From positions 1 through 7,784 of the forward strand of contig JAISIQ010000046.1 of NCBI GenBank assembly GCA_031261945.1: a stretch of DNA of 7,784 nucleotides, read 5' to 3'. Each line of letters starts with the position of its first letter. Position 1 is the first letter of the stretch. The position numbers were made by a program, and so were the translations under genes. Source of the DNA: Methanobrevibacter sp. Lineage in GTDB: Archaea > Methanobacteriota > Methanobacteria > Methanobacteriales > Methanobacteriaceae. The notes beneath the pieces were generated by a model. That model did not search any database and was not told the DNA's origin. It saw only the letters and a list, made by a program, of their open reading frames with translations. Positions 1 to 5,613 of this stretch are shown here, piece after piece.

Positions 1-789
1 GAAATTGATGAATCAATTAGTAAATTAGTAGAAAGAATAAGAGAATGGAACAACATATATTTCCCAGAAATAGATATAATACAAAATAATGAATCGTATA
101 TAAATTTAATAGCTGAAAATGAAAATAGAGAAGAAACACTTAAAAATCTTCCAGAATCTATTCAAATCGATGTCAGTGAGAGTAATGGAGCAGACATAGA
201 AAACGAAGATATTGAAATAATAAATAATTTTGCTAAGTCTATTCAATCACTTCAAAAATCTAGAATAGCTATTGAAAATTATATTGACCAGAAGATGGAA
301 AAAATAGCCCCAAATTTGAGAGGTTTGATTGGTTCTTCCCTTGGAGCAAAACTTATAGCTCACATTGGAAGTTTAAAAAGATTAGCTATGTGTTCTTCAA
401 GTACTGTACAAATAATTGGAGCTGAAAAAGCACTATTTCGTCATTTAAAAACAGGAGAGCGACCACCAAAACATGGATTAATATTTCAGCACCCCGAAGT
501 TAGAACTGCCCCATGGTGGATCCGAGGAAAAATTGCTAGAACTCTGTCCTTGAAAATATCATTAGCTATTAGAAAAGATGTATTTTCAGGAGATTTTGAT
601 CCAACAATATCAGAATCATTTTTAGAAAAAGTAAAAGAAATAAAAAAAGAAAATCCATTTCCTACAAAAACAAAAAAAAGAATAGAGGAAGAAAGAACTG
701 GAAAAAGAAGTTCGAAAACTTCTAAAAAACAATTAAAGAAGCATAAAAAGAAATATAAGAAAAAAAGAAAAAAGAAGAAGAAAAAATAA
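1..789 (+). CDS. nop5: Nop5 (Nop56/58 family) C-terminal part, 5'-truncated by the window
   Basis: Reading frame 1 is open from the first base to a TAA at 787-789, giving 262 residues of a protein whose N-terminus lies outside the window. Nop5 is a scaffold of the archaeal box C/D sRNP: it binds L7Ae-sRNA through its Nop domain, dimerises through a coiled coil and recruits fibrillarin. The visible part starts in charged helical sequence (the coiled-coil region). The Nop domain follows from about residue 100, with IAPNLRGLIGSSLGAKLI, then GAEKALFRHL, PKHGLIFQHP and WWIRGKIARTL. The last 30 or so residues are almost pure lysine, a basic tail common in this family. The ATG at 295 is an internal methionine just before the Nop signature, not a start. 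Fibrillarin follows 95 bases downstream on the same strand, the usual archaeal pairing. The identification is secure; only the missing start is unknown. Confidence 0.96.
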   Translation, partial: EIDESISKLVERIREWNNIYFPEIDIIQNNESYINLIAENENREETLKNLPESIQIDVSESNGADIENEDIEIINNFAKSIQSLQKSRIAIENYIDQKMEKIAPNLRGLIGSSLGAKLIAHIGSLKRLAMCSSSTVQIIGAEKALFRHLKTGERPPKHGLIFQHPEVRTAPWWIRGKIARTLSLKISLAIRKDVFSGDFDPTISESFLEKVKEIKKENPFPTKTKKRIEEERTGKRSSKTSKKQLKKHKKKYKKKRKKKKKK

Positions 790-884
790 TAATAGCTATT
801 GAATAATTAAAAATAAAAAAATCAAAAATATAAAAATAAAAATAAAAAAAAAATCAAATAAAAAAAATCAAATAAGAGATCAAT
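790..884 (+). repeat. A-rich nop5-flpA spacer with 14-bp tandem repeat
   Basis: This spacer is nearly pure A/T on the coding strand. A perfect 14-bp tandem repeat, AAAAAAATCAAATA, occupies 847-860 and 861-874, and a looser relative (AAAAAAATCAAAAATA) lies at 815-830. An AATAGCTATT palindrome at 791-800 sits immediately after the nop5 stop codon. TATAAAAA at 829-836 could act as a TATA box for flpA, but in such A-rich sequence this is weak evidence. GAGAT at 876-880 is a modest ribosome-binding site for flpA. Confidence 0.7.
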
Positions 885-1556
885 ATGAATGTTTATTTAA
901 AGGAAAGAGACGGGAAAGAAGAAATAGCTACTAAAAATCTCATTCCTAATGAGAAAGTATATGGAGAACAGCTATTTGAGATAACAGATGAGAATAAGGA
1001 AAATATAGAATATAGGGCTTGGAATCCTCGAAGATCCAAATTAGCTGCAGCTATTTTAAATGGCCTTGAAAAATTAGAAATAAATGAGGATTCAAAAATT
1101 CTTTATCTCGGAGCTTCAACTGGAACTACTGTTTCACATATTTCAGACATAGTTATCAAAGGAATAATCTATGCTATTGAATTTTCTCCAGTTAGTATGA
1201 GAAAATTAGTAAGATTATGTGAAAAAAGACCTAATATAGCCCCTATTTTAGGAGATGCTACTAAATCTAAATCATATATTCATTATTTAGAAAAAGTAGA
1301 TTTAATTTATTGTGATGTAGCTCAACCTAATCAAACAGAGCTATTTATAGAAAATATAAAGCTATTTTTAAAAGAAGAAGGCTTAGGAATTATAATGATT
1401 AAATCTAGAAGCATTGATGTTAATAAAAAGCCTCAAAAGGTATTCAAGGAAGAAGAGAAAAAACTAAAAGAAAATGGCTTCTTTGTACTTGAAAAAGTAA
1501 AACTTGAACCTTATGAAAAAGATCATATTTGTTTATTAGTTAAAAAATCATTTTAG
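885..1556 (+). CDS. flpA: Fibrillarin-like rRNA/tRNA 2'-O-methyltransferase
   Basis: This is the catalytic subunit of the archaeal box C/D sRNP. It transfers a methyl group from S-adenosylmethionine to ribose 2'-OH positions of rRNA and tRNA chosen by guide sRNAs. The 223-residue length is normal for the archaeal protein. Visible landmarks are the N-terminal YRAWNPRRSKLAAAI (about 43-57), the SAM-binding loop YLGASTGTTVSH (74-85), the motif II acidic residue in AIEFSP (E99), D124 in GDAT, DVAQPNQ (144-150), IKSRSIDV (172-179) and LEPYEKDH (207-214). K52, D144, K173 and H214 fit the K-D-K-H tetrad known for fibrillarin. The ATG at 885 follows GAGAT and gives the standard N-terminus. Its partner nop5 lies directly upstream, so the two are probably co-expressed. 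No defect is visible. Confidence 0.97.
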   Translation: MNVYLKERDGKEEIATKNLIPNEKVYGEQLFEITDENKENIEYRAWNPRRSKLAAAILNGLEKLEINEDSKILYLGASTGTTVSHISDIVIKGIIYAIEFSPVSMRKLVRLCEKRPNIAPILGDATKSKSYIHYLEKVDLIYCDVAQPNQTELFIENIKLFLKEEGLGIIMIKSRSIDVNKKPQKVFKEEEKKLKENGFFVLEKVKLEPYEKDHICLLVKKSF

Positions 1557-1575
1557 ACTAAATATCAAAAATATT

Positions 1576-1640
1576 CCTTTTTAAAGTAATAAATCATTGT
1601 TATATCTGATTTATAGAATAAATAATCATTTTTTATTTAA
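1576..1640 (+). terminator. Oligo-T termination zone after flpA
   Basis: T tracts at about 1578-1582 and 1631-1636 lie 20-80 bases past the flpA stop codon. Archaeal RNA polymerase commonly terminates at oligo-T without needing a hairpin, so this is the probable 3' end of the nop5-flpA transcript. Evidence is limited to composition and position. Confidence 0.4.
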
Positions 1641-1945
1641 ATTTCAAAAGTATTATTAAAGCTATTTTAAAAAATTTTTTAATAGCTATTTAAGATAATA
1701 ATATAATACCATTTCCTTAACAAGTAAATTAATTATATAATTATTAAAAATAAACTTTGTTTTTATAATAAATTATAAGTTATAATATTAAAAAAAATCT
1801 AAATATCAAAATATTAAACAATAAAATACTTATAAATTTTTTAAGGAATGTGGGAATAGCTATTTAATTATTTACAACTATATCTTAGAAAAAATAAATT
1901 TGAAAAAAGTGAAAAAAGTATTACTAAAGAAAGCTTTTTATACTA

Positions 1946-1962
1946 TAAAACCTATAAATATA
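1946..1962 (+). promoter_or_regulatory. TATA/BRE-like promoter upstream of RNA candidate
   Basis: The sequence AAAACCTATAAATATAT reads as a purine-rich BRE followed by a TATA box centred near 1957. Archaeal transcription usually starts about 25 bases downstream of the TATA centre, predicting a start near 1981-1984. That is two to five bases before the outer stem of the structured island begins at 1986. No coding sequence follows, so the promoter, if real, serves a non-coding transcript. The caveat is that TATA-like strings are frequent in DNA this rich in A/T. Confidence 0.45.
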
Positions 1963-1980
1963 TTTGCTAATGCAATATAA

Positions 1981-2084
1981 GAAATAGTTCTAAACACATC
2001 CTCTAGGTAATTTCACACTCATATACACTCCACATTGGTAAAAATCTGGAGGATTGAACTTATTCTTTAAAAATAACTTTTTTT
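1981..2084 (+). ncRNA. Candidate structured small RNA
   Basis: An island clearly richer in G/C than its surroundings folds into a two-part stem. AGTTC (1986-1990) pairs with GAACT (2056-2060). ATCCTCTAG (1998-2006) pairs with CTGGAGGAT (2046-2054) over nine positions with one G-U pair. The apical loop (2007-2045) carries the direct repeat ACACTC-ATAT-ACACTC (2015-2030). A TATA-like promoter lies about 25 bases upstream and a seven-T tract (2078-2084) follows, giving a predicted transcript of roughly 100 nt. I see no tRNA, SRP or RNase P features, no convincing C/D or H/ACA boxes, and no ORF above about ten codons on either strand. The stem is compatible with either strand, but promoter and T tract favour plus. 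Function is unknown. Confidence 0.4.
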
Positions 2085-2166
2085 AATTGAATTTTACAAT
2101 AAATTTTTTAATAATTATAATAAATAGCTATATGCCTGTATTAAAAGATTAATAATGATTATTTTA

Positions 2167-2197
2167 TAAAAAATCAAGAAAAAGTAATACTTTTTTG
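2167..2197 (-). terminator. Palindrome plus T tracts after coaBC
   Basis: On the minus strand, 33 bases past the coaBC stop, an A-rich arm and a T-rich arm form AAAAAGTA-T-TACTTTTT. A second T run follows (minus-strand reading of A residues near 2168-2173). This resembles a terminator and could work in both directions, since the plus-strand reading also ends in six Ts (2191-2196). The pairing is all A/T except two pairs, so the T tracts are probably the active part. Confidence 0.45.
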
Positions 2198-2229
2198 ATA
2201 ATTGAAGTCTAATGATAGCTATTTCTAAA

Positions 2230-3399
2230 TCATAACTCAGTACTTATTTTATCAAAAATAATTTTTGATATTTCCTTTTTAGAACAAATCGGTATCTCTA
2301 CAAAATCATCATCTACTAGTATTATTTGATTGTTATCAGATCCAAATCCACAGTCTTTAACACTAACATCATTAGCTACAACTAAATCAGTGCCTGCTTC
2401 TTTAATTTGATTTTTAGCAGATTCAACCATTTTTTCATCAGAAATATCATATTCTGCTTTAAACCCTACTAAAAATATATTAGGATTTATTTCTTTAATT
2501 TGTTTTATTATTTTTTCAGTAGGTTTGAATTCTAAAGAAAGATTAAAAGAAGAAGATATTTTTGAATCATATTTAGCTATTGGAGCAAAATCAGAAACAG
2601 CTGCTGTAGCAATGAAAATATCATAATCAGATATTAGTTCTTTTGTTATTTTATTCATTTCTTCACTTGATTCAACAAAAGTAGTATCAAAGATTGAAGG
2701 AATCTCAACATTATTATTTGCTGCAATAATTTTAAGCTCTGCTCCTCGAATATAAGCTTCTTTAGCTAATTCCAATCCCATCTTTCCAGAAGATTTGTTA
2801 GTTATTCCTCTGATTTGATCAATAGCCTCATAAGTTCCTCCAAGAGTTATTAGAACTTTTTTATTAGCTATTCTAGCTATTCCCTCATCATATTCATTGT
2901 TTAAATTAATAGCTCTTTTAGATTCAAGAATTATATCCTGAATATTAGGAAACTTAGCTTTACCTTCATCTAAACGAGGCTCAACAAAATTAATTTCTTC
3001 TGATTTGATTTTTTCAATATTTTCTTCAATAGCTTTATACATTGAATCATGCATTGAAGGTACGAATAAAATAGGAGTATTATGGCCTTGAGCTGTGATT
3101 AATAGAGAATTTATAGGATTATCAGCTATTTTATGAGCAAATTTACTAATAGTATTAGCTGTAGCAGGAGCTATTAAAATTAAATCCTCTTTAGCATATT
3201 TAACATGCTCTATTTTACCTGTTAAATCCAATACTACCTCTTCGCCAGTAGCAAATTCCATAGAATTAGGGTGAATTATTTCTGTAGCAGACTGGGACAT
3301 GAAACATTTAACATTGAAATTTTGTCTTTTCAATTCTCTTGCTAATTTAATAGATTCAGTAGCAGCTATACTGCCAGTTACACATAATACTATGTTCAT
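2230..3399 (-). CDS. coaBC: Bifunctional phosphopantothenoylcysteine decarboxylase / phosphopantothenate-cysteine ligase
   Basis: This enzyme (also called Dfp) joins cysteine to 4'-phosphopantothenate using a nucleotide triphosphate, then decarboxylates the product to 4'-phosphopantetheine for coenzyme A synthesis. The N-terminal flavoprotein (CoaC) half shows CVTGSIAA (6-13), the probable catalytic H65 in EHVKYAKE, APATANTISKFAHKIADNP (77-95) and PSMHDSMY (114-121). The last is the substrate-clamp motif with His where bacterial enzymes have Asn; I recall PxMH as an archaeal form. After a linker near 163-179, the CoaB half has GGTYEAID (187-194), TNKSSGKMG (200-208), TAAVSDF (265-271), FKPTEKI (291-297), VGFKAE (311-316) and ANDVS (342-346). 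The 389-residue length is complete for the fusion. The ATG is preceded by a weak AGGT. It begins 30 bases after the lipoprotein gene and could share its transcript. Confidence 0.96.
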   Translation of the reverse strand: MNIVLCVTGSIAATESIKLARELKRQNFNVKCFMSQSATEIIHPNSMEFATGEEVVLDLTGKIEHVKYAKEDLILIAPATANTISKFAHKIADNPINSLLITAQGHNTPILFVPSMHDSMYKAIEENIEKIKSEEINFVEPRLDEGKAKFPNIQDIILESKRAINLNNEYDEGIARIANKKVLITLGGTYEAIDQIRGITNKSSGKMGLELAKEAYIRGAELKIIAANNNVEIPSIFDTTFVESSEEMNKITKELISDYDIFIATAAVSDFAPIAKYDSKISSSFNLSLEFKPTEKIIKQIKEINPNIFLVGFKAEYDISDEKMVESAKNQIKEAGTDLVVANDVSVKDCGFGSDNNQIILVDDDFVEIPICSKKEISKIIFDKISTEL

Positions 3400-3429
3400 T
3401 TTAAAACCTAGAAAGTTAAGTATTTAAAT

Positions 3430-3975
3430 TTAAGTTATTTTAAAGCTATTTAATATAAATTCAAAGTTCTTATTTTGGGACTCAAATTCTGATTGAGGAG
3501 CTGTGAACAACAGAACATAAACATAATTACCTTTTTCTATCCAAATAGCTTTATGTTGTTTTATTGTGCCATTTTCATTAACTGAATACATACATTCTAA
3601 AGCATTCATATCCCCTTTACTAGTATTTCCCTCAGCTAATAAAGTATAATCAGAATTAGAGAATAATTGAGTGTAAGTTTTATTATACATTGTATTTAAA
3701 GAGGAAGATAATTGTCTCTTTTCTATATTCACATTAATCTGAGCAAAATCAGATCCTGGAACTGTTGAATTAGGATCTGCTACAGATATTATAGAATCGT
3801 TAGATAAAGAATTTGCAACAACCCAATTCCCAGGGTATTTTATTAATACGCCATTTTGAGCTAATGTTTGAGGATCATCAATATTTTCTGAATTAGAAAC
3901 ACAACCAGAAACAAATATGACTGCCATTATTATAGCTATTCCTAATAAGTATTTTCCTAATAAGTATTTTTTCAT
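3430..3975 (-). CDS. PsbP-like secreted lipoprotein
   Basis: A 181-residue protein with a typical lipoprotein signal: lysine-containing start, hydrophobic core (about 9-22) and lipobox VSGC with the lipidated Cys at 25, so the mature protein should be anchored on the outer face of the membrane. The remainder (NGVLIKYPGNWVV near 41-53, a central strand-rich segment, and a closing region with TAPQSEFE and FEFILNSFKI) matches the PsbP/DcrB-like pattern of small archaeal lipoproteins of unknown function. The signal starts MKKYLLGKYLLG because a 15-bp DNA unit is exactly duplicated. The ATG at 3975 is supported by GGTG about nine bases upstream. It lies 30 bases after the membrane-protein gene and 30 before coaBC. 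The fold assignment is by eye; the substrate or role is unknown. Confidence 0.85.
   Translation of the reverse strand: MKKYLLGKYLLGIAIIMAVIFVSGCVSNSENIDDPQTLAQNGVLIKYPGNWVVANSLSNDSIISVADPNSTVPGSDFAQINVNIEKRQLSSSLNTMYNKTYTQLFSNSDYTLLAEGNTSKGDMNALECMYSVNENGTIKQHKAIWIEKGNYVYVLLFTAPQSEFESQNKNFEFILNSFKIT
3941..3970 (-). repeat. 15-bp perfect tandem duplication in the signal peptide
   Basis: CCTAATAAGTATTTT (plus strand) occurs twice head-to-tail at 3941-3955 and 3956-3970. It is in frame and encodes KYLLG-KYLLG in the n-region and start of the h-region of the lipoprotein signal peptide. A further AAGTATTTT is found at 3991-3999. The copies are identical, which suggests a recent slippage event. 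Confidence 0.95.
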
Positions 3976-4005
3976 GGAAATTCACACCAAAAGTATTTTA
4001 AGAGA

Positions 4006-4656
4006 TTATGTATTCGTTGCTGAATCAGTATCAGGACTAGGGGTAGGACTAGGACTAGGAGTAGGAGTTGGTGAAGGAGTTGGATTAGAATTAGAATCCG
4101 AATCATCATTAGAATCTGAATTAGAATCAGAATCACTATTCCTATCAGTATTTGTACTATTATCTATAGAAGATGAATTCATATTGACATTTTTAGTAAC
4201 ATTAGATTCAACTTCAGGAAATGCACTATCATTAATCGTTACTACTACATTAGCTGGAGAAGTTGCTTGGAAATCATTGAATAAACCAAAACTTATTCCT
4301 CCCATAAAAGCCATGATTAAAAATACAACAGCTATTATTGCATATTTACCTTTATTAGATATATTTATATCTTGTTTCTGATTTTTTCCAGCATTTACTA
4401 CATATTTATCCACAAGGTCTTTATCTTTAATTTTACTAGAATCTGCCATATTCCTATGAGATGTTTTAGTTTTAGAATTAATAGGTTTTTTACGGCTTTG
4501 CATAGTTCTAACTTTATCAGTAGCATTAATAGTAGCTAATCTGCTTTGATATTCTTTATGTAAATATTGATATTTCTCTTTTGAAATATGACCTTCTTGG
4601 TAGTCCTTTTCAAGTTCTTTCAATATTTTCAAAAGCTTTTTTTTATCTTGACTAAT
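4006..4656 (-). CDS. Membrane-anchored protein with acidic and Pro/Ser/Thr-rich outer tail (ATT start proposed)
   Basis: I do not recognise a named family. The frame is open from a TAG at 4675-4677 to a TAA at 4006-4008. From the TTG at 4632 it gives 208 residues, numbered here from that point. Order: a charged helical segment (ILKELEKDYQEGHISKEKY, about 3-21) resembling SHOCT-like short domains; a basic hydrophilic stretch (40-96); one membrane segment (97-119); a predicted outer part with NxS/T sequons at N144, N152 and N158; a Ser/Asp/Asn run (152-183); and a Pro-Thr/Ser stretch (184-200). The only good ribosome-binding site, AGGGGG at 4666-4671, lies nine bases before an in-frame ATT (4654-4656). 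No ATG or GTG occurs between them and TTG 4632, so ATT is the favoured start (216 residues). The tail resembles surface-stalk linkers. Confidence 0.75.
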   Translation of the reverse strand: MSQDKKKLLKILKELEKDYQEGHISKEKYQYLHKEYQSRLATINATDKVRTMQSRKKPINSKTKTSHRNMADSSKIKDKDLVDKYVVNAGKNQKQDINISNKGKYAIIAVVFLIMAFMGGISFGLFNDFQATSPANVVVTINDSAFPEVESNVTKNVNMNSSSIDNSTNTDRNSDSDSNSDSNDDSDSNSNPTPSPTPTPSPSPTPSPDTDSATNT

Positions 4657-4665
4657 CTTATTCAG

Positions 4666-4671
4666 CCCCCT
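4666..4671 (-). promoter_or_regulatory. Shine-Dalgarno deciding the ATT start
   Basis: The minus-strand AGGGGG is a conspicuous G run in an A/T-rich leader. Nine bases separate it from the ATT at 4654-4656, a normal distance. By contrast 33 bases separate it from the TTG at 4632, whose own upstream sequence is an A run with no ribosome-binding site. Confidence 0.6.
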
Positions 4672-4710
4672 AATCTAATTAATGAGGATTAGTTTCATTA
4701 TTAATATAAA
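4670..4710 (-). promoter_or_regulatory. Probable promoter with dyad for the membrane-protein gene
   Basis: On the minus strand TTTATATTAA (4701-4710) is a good TATA box, predicting a start near 4680 and a leader of about 24 bases before the proposed ATT. An inverted repeat CTAATC (4670-4675) / GATTAG (4687-4692), with an 11-base centre, overlaps the predicted start site and touches the Shine-Dalgarno. That would suit an operator, or a structure masking the ribosome-binding site. The half-sites are short, so chance remains possible. Confidence 0.4.
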
Positions 4711-4724
4711 ATTTATTTAATTTC

Positions 4725-5546
4725 TTATTTAATTTTTTCAATATCTATAATAGGATATGAACCTAATATTTTCATAAATGATGTTTTAGTTTTGATATTA
4801 TTTAAAATATTCTCAATATCTTCATTATCTTGATGACCTTCAAAATCAACAAAGAAAATATATTTACCTAAGCCTTCTTTAGATGGCCTAGATTCAATTT
4901 TTGTTAAATTAACACCATATTCTGCAAAAACTCCTAAAATATCATGAAGTCCTCCAGGGTTATCCTTTTTAAGTGAAAATATAATCGAAGTTTTAGAATT
5001 TTCATGAAATTTCTGTTTATTTTTAGATAATACTATGAATCTTGTTTGATTATTTTCAATATCCTGTATATTTTTATCTATAACTTTTAAATCATATAAT
5101 TCCGCAGCTTTTAAAGTTCCAATAGCTGCTGCTTCTTTATCACCATGAATAGATTTAGCTGCGGCTGCGGTGCTTAAAGTAAAATGCGTTTTAAAATTAT
5201 ATTTATCTAAATAATTCTGACATTGAGCTAATGCTTGAGAATGAGAATAAACATTAGAAATATCTTGGATATCCACATCATATGCAGAAAGAAGATTATG
5301 ATTAACTGGAATTACTAATTCTTTTTCGATTTGAAGATCAGTATGAACTAATAAATCTAAAGTTAAGCCAACAGGTCCTTCAATAGAATTTTCAATTGGA
5401 ACAATACCTTTACTGCATTCTTCATCATCAACAGATTGAAAAACAGAAGGGATCGAACAATAAGAAATCAAATTACCTTCCAACATAGAAGCTGCTTCAT
5501 GAGTAAATGTTCCATTAGGTCCTAAAAATGCGATTTTAGATTTTAT
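4725..5546 (-). CDS. pheA: Prephenate dehydratase (ATA start proposed)
   Basis: This enzyme converts prephenate to phenylpyruvate in phenylalanine synthesis. It is monofunctional, with no chorismate mutase domain. From ATA at 5546 the protein has 273 residues. KIAFLGPNGTFTHEAA (4-19) is the conserved N-terminal motif of the family. PIENSIEGPVG (50-60), SHSQAL (101-106) and NQTRF (166-170, with the catalytic TRF) complete the dehydratase domain. The ACT domain (about 186-262) contains NPGGLH (196-201) and ESRP (218-221), the usual phenylalanine-binding sites for feedback inhibition. An ATG at 5486 would delete the N-terminal motif and has no ribosome-binding site. AAGGAG at 5555-5560 stands eight bases before ATA, and no ATG, GTG or TTG exists in that interval. 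A length error in the eight-T run is the alternative. It lies 67 bases after the second CBS gene. Confidence 0.95.
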   Translation of the reverse strand: MKSKIAFLGPNGTFTHEAASMLEGNLISYCSIPSVFQSVDDEECSKGIVPIENSIEGPVGLTLDLLVHTDLQIEKELVIPVNHNLLSAYDVDIQDISNVYSHSQALAQCQNYLDKYNFKTHFTLSTAAAAKSIHGDKEAAAIGTLKAAELYDLKVIDKNIQDIENNQTRFIVLSKNKQKFHENSKTSIIFSLKKDNPGGLHDILGVFAEYGVNLTKIESRPSKEGLGKYIFFVDFEGHQDNEDIENILNNIKTKTSFMKILGSYPIIDIEKIK

Positions 5547-5554
5547 AAAAAAAA

Positions 5555-5560
5555 CTCCTT
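5555..5560 (-). promoter_or_regulatory. Shine-Dalgarno deciding the ATA start of pheA
   Basis: Minus-strand AAGGAG is followed by exactly eight T residues and then ATA AAA TCT AAA ATC, which runs in frame into the conserved dehydratase N-terminus. The spacing is ideal for initiation at ATA (5544-5546). Confidence 0.7.
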
Positions 5561-5566
5561 TTAAAT

Positions 5567-5600
5567 AAAAATAAAAAATAAATAAAAACTAAAAAATATT
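5567..5600 (-). terminator. T-rich zone between second CBS gene and pheA
   Basis: The minus-strand sequence after the CBS stop codon contains successive T tracts of four to six residues, suited to archaeal oligo-T termination. It would give at least partial termination before pheA. The region is also A/T-rich enough to hold a pheA promoter, but I cannot single out a convincing TATA box. Confidence 0.35.
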
Positions 5601-5613
5601 AAAATAAATATTT

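Larger units (their letters stand above)
1557..2229. other. 673-bp convergent intergenic region, no protein gene
   Basis: The region separates flpA (plus) from coaBC (minus), which end toward each other. All six frames are broken by frequent stops and hold no credible ORF. It is extremely AT-rich except for an island at about 1986-2060 (27 G/C in the 74 bases from 1987, by hand count), described separately as an RNA candidate. It also carries AATAGCTATT at 1681 and 1855 with near copies at 2123 and 2214, and a near-repeat of CTAAATATCAAAATATT (1558-1575 with one extra A, and 1799-1815). A 14-bp inverted repeat spans 1912-2196, and there are several T or A tracts. A spacer of this length between convergent genes is itself a hint of extra content. 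A remnant of a decayed gene cannot be excluded. Confidence 0.8.

Noticed and set aside
295..297. ATG at 295 as the start of the Nop-domain gene
   Set aside because: The same frame is open to base 1 and encodes the expected Nop5 coiled-coil sequence, so this is an internal methionine.
1661..1690. Hairpin between AGCTATT and AATAGCT around an A/T centre as a terminator
   Set aside because: It follows from two nearby copies of the iterated palindrome and lies over 100 bases past flpA; no separate terminator needs to be assumed.
1998..2035. Tiny ORF of ten codons on the minus strand in the RNA island (ATG TGG AGT GTA ...)
   Set aside because: Too short, no properly placed ribosome-binding site, and the stem-loop explains the sequence better.
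1986..2060. tRNA-like string on the minus strand (AGTTCAATCCTCCA)
   Set aside because: It looks like a T-arm, but no acceptor, D-arm or anticodon arm can be built around it; the complementary segments form one long stem instead.
4038..4090. Possible G-quadruplex from repeated GG tracts on the plus strand
   Set aside because: The G pairs are only the complement of Pro/Ser/Thr codons, and two-G tracts give weak quadruplexes.
3917..4381. Plus-strand ORF of 154 codons with Gly/Leu/Glu/Ser runs
   Set aside because: It is the antisense shadow of the repetitive tail of the membrane protein and of the lipoprotein signal; its low-complexity residues mirror the Pro/Ser repeats and it has no ribosome-binding site.
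5484..5486. ATG at 5486 as the pheA start
   Set aside because: It would remove the conserved GPNGTFTHEAA motif and lacks a ribosome-binding site.
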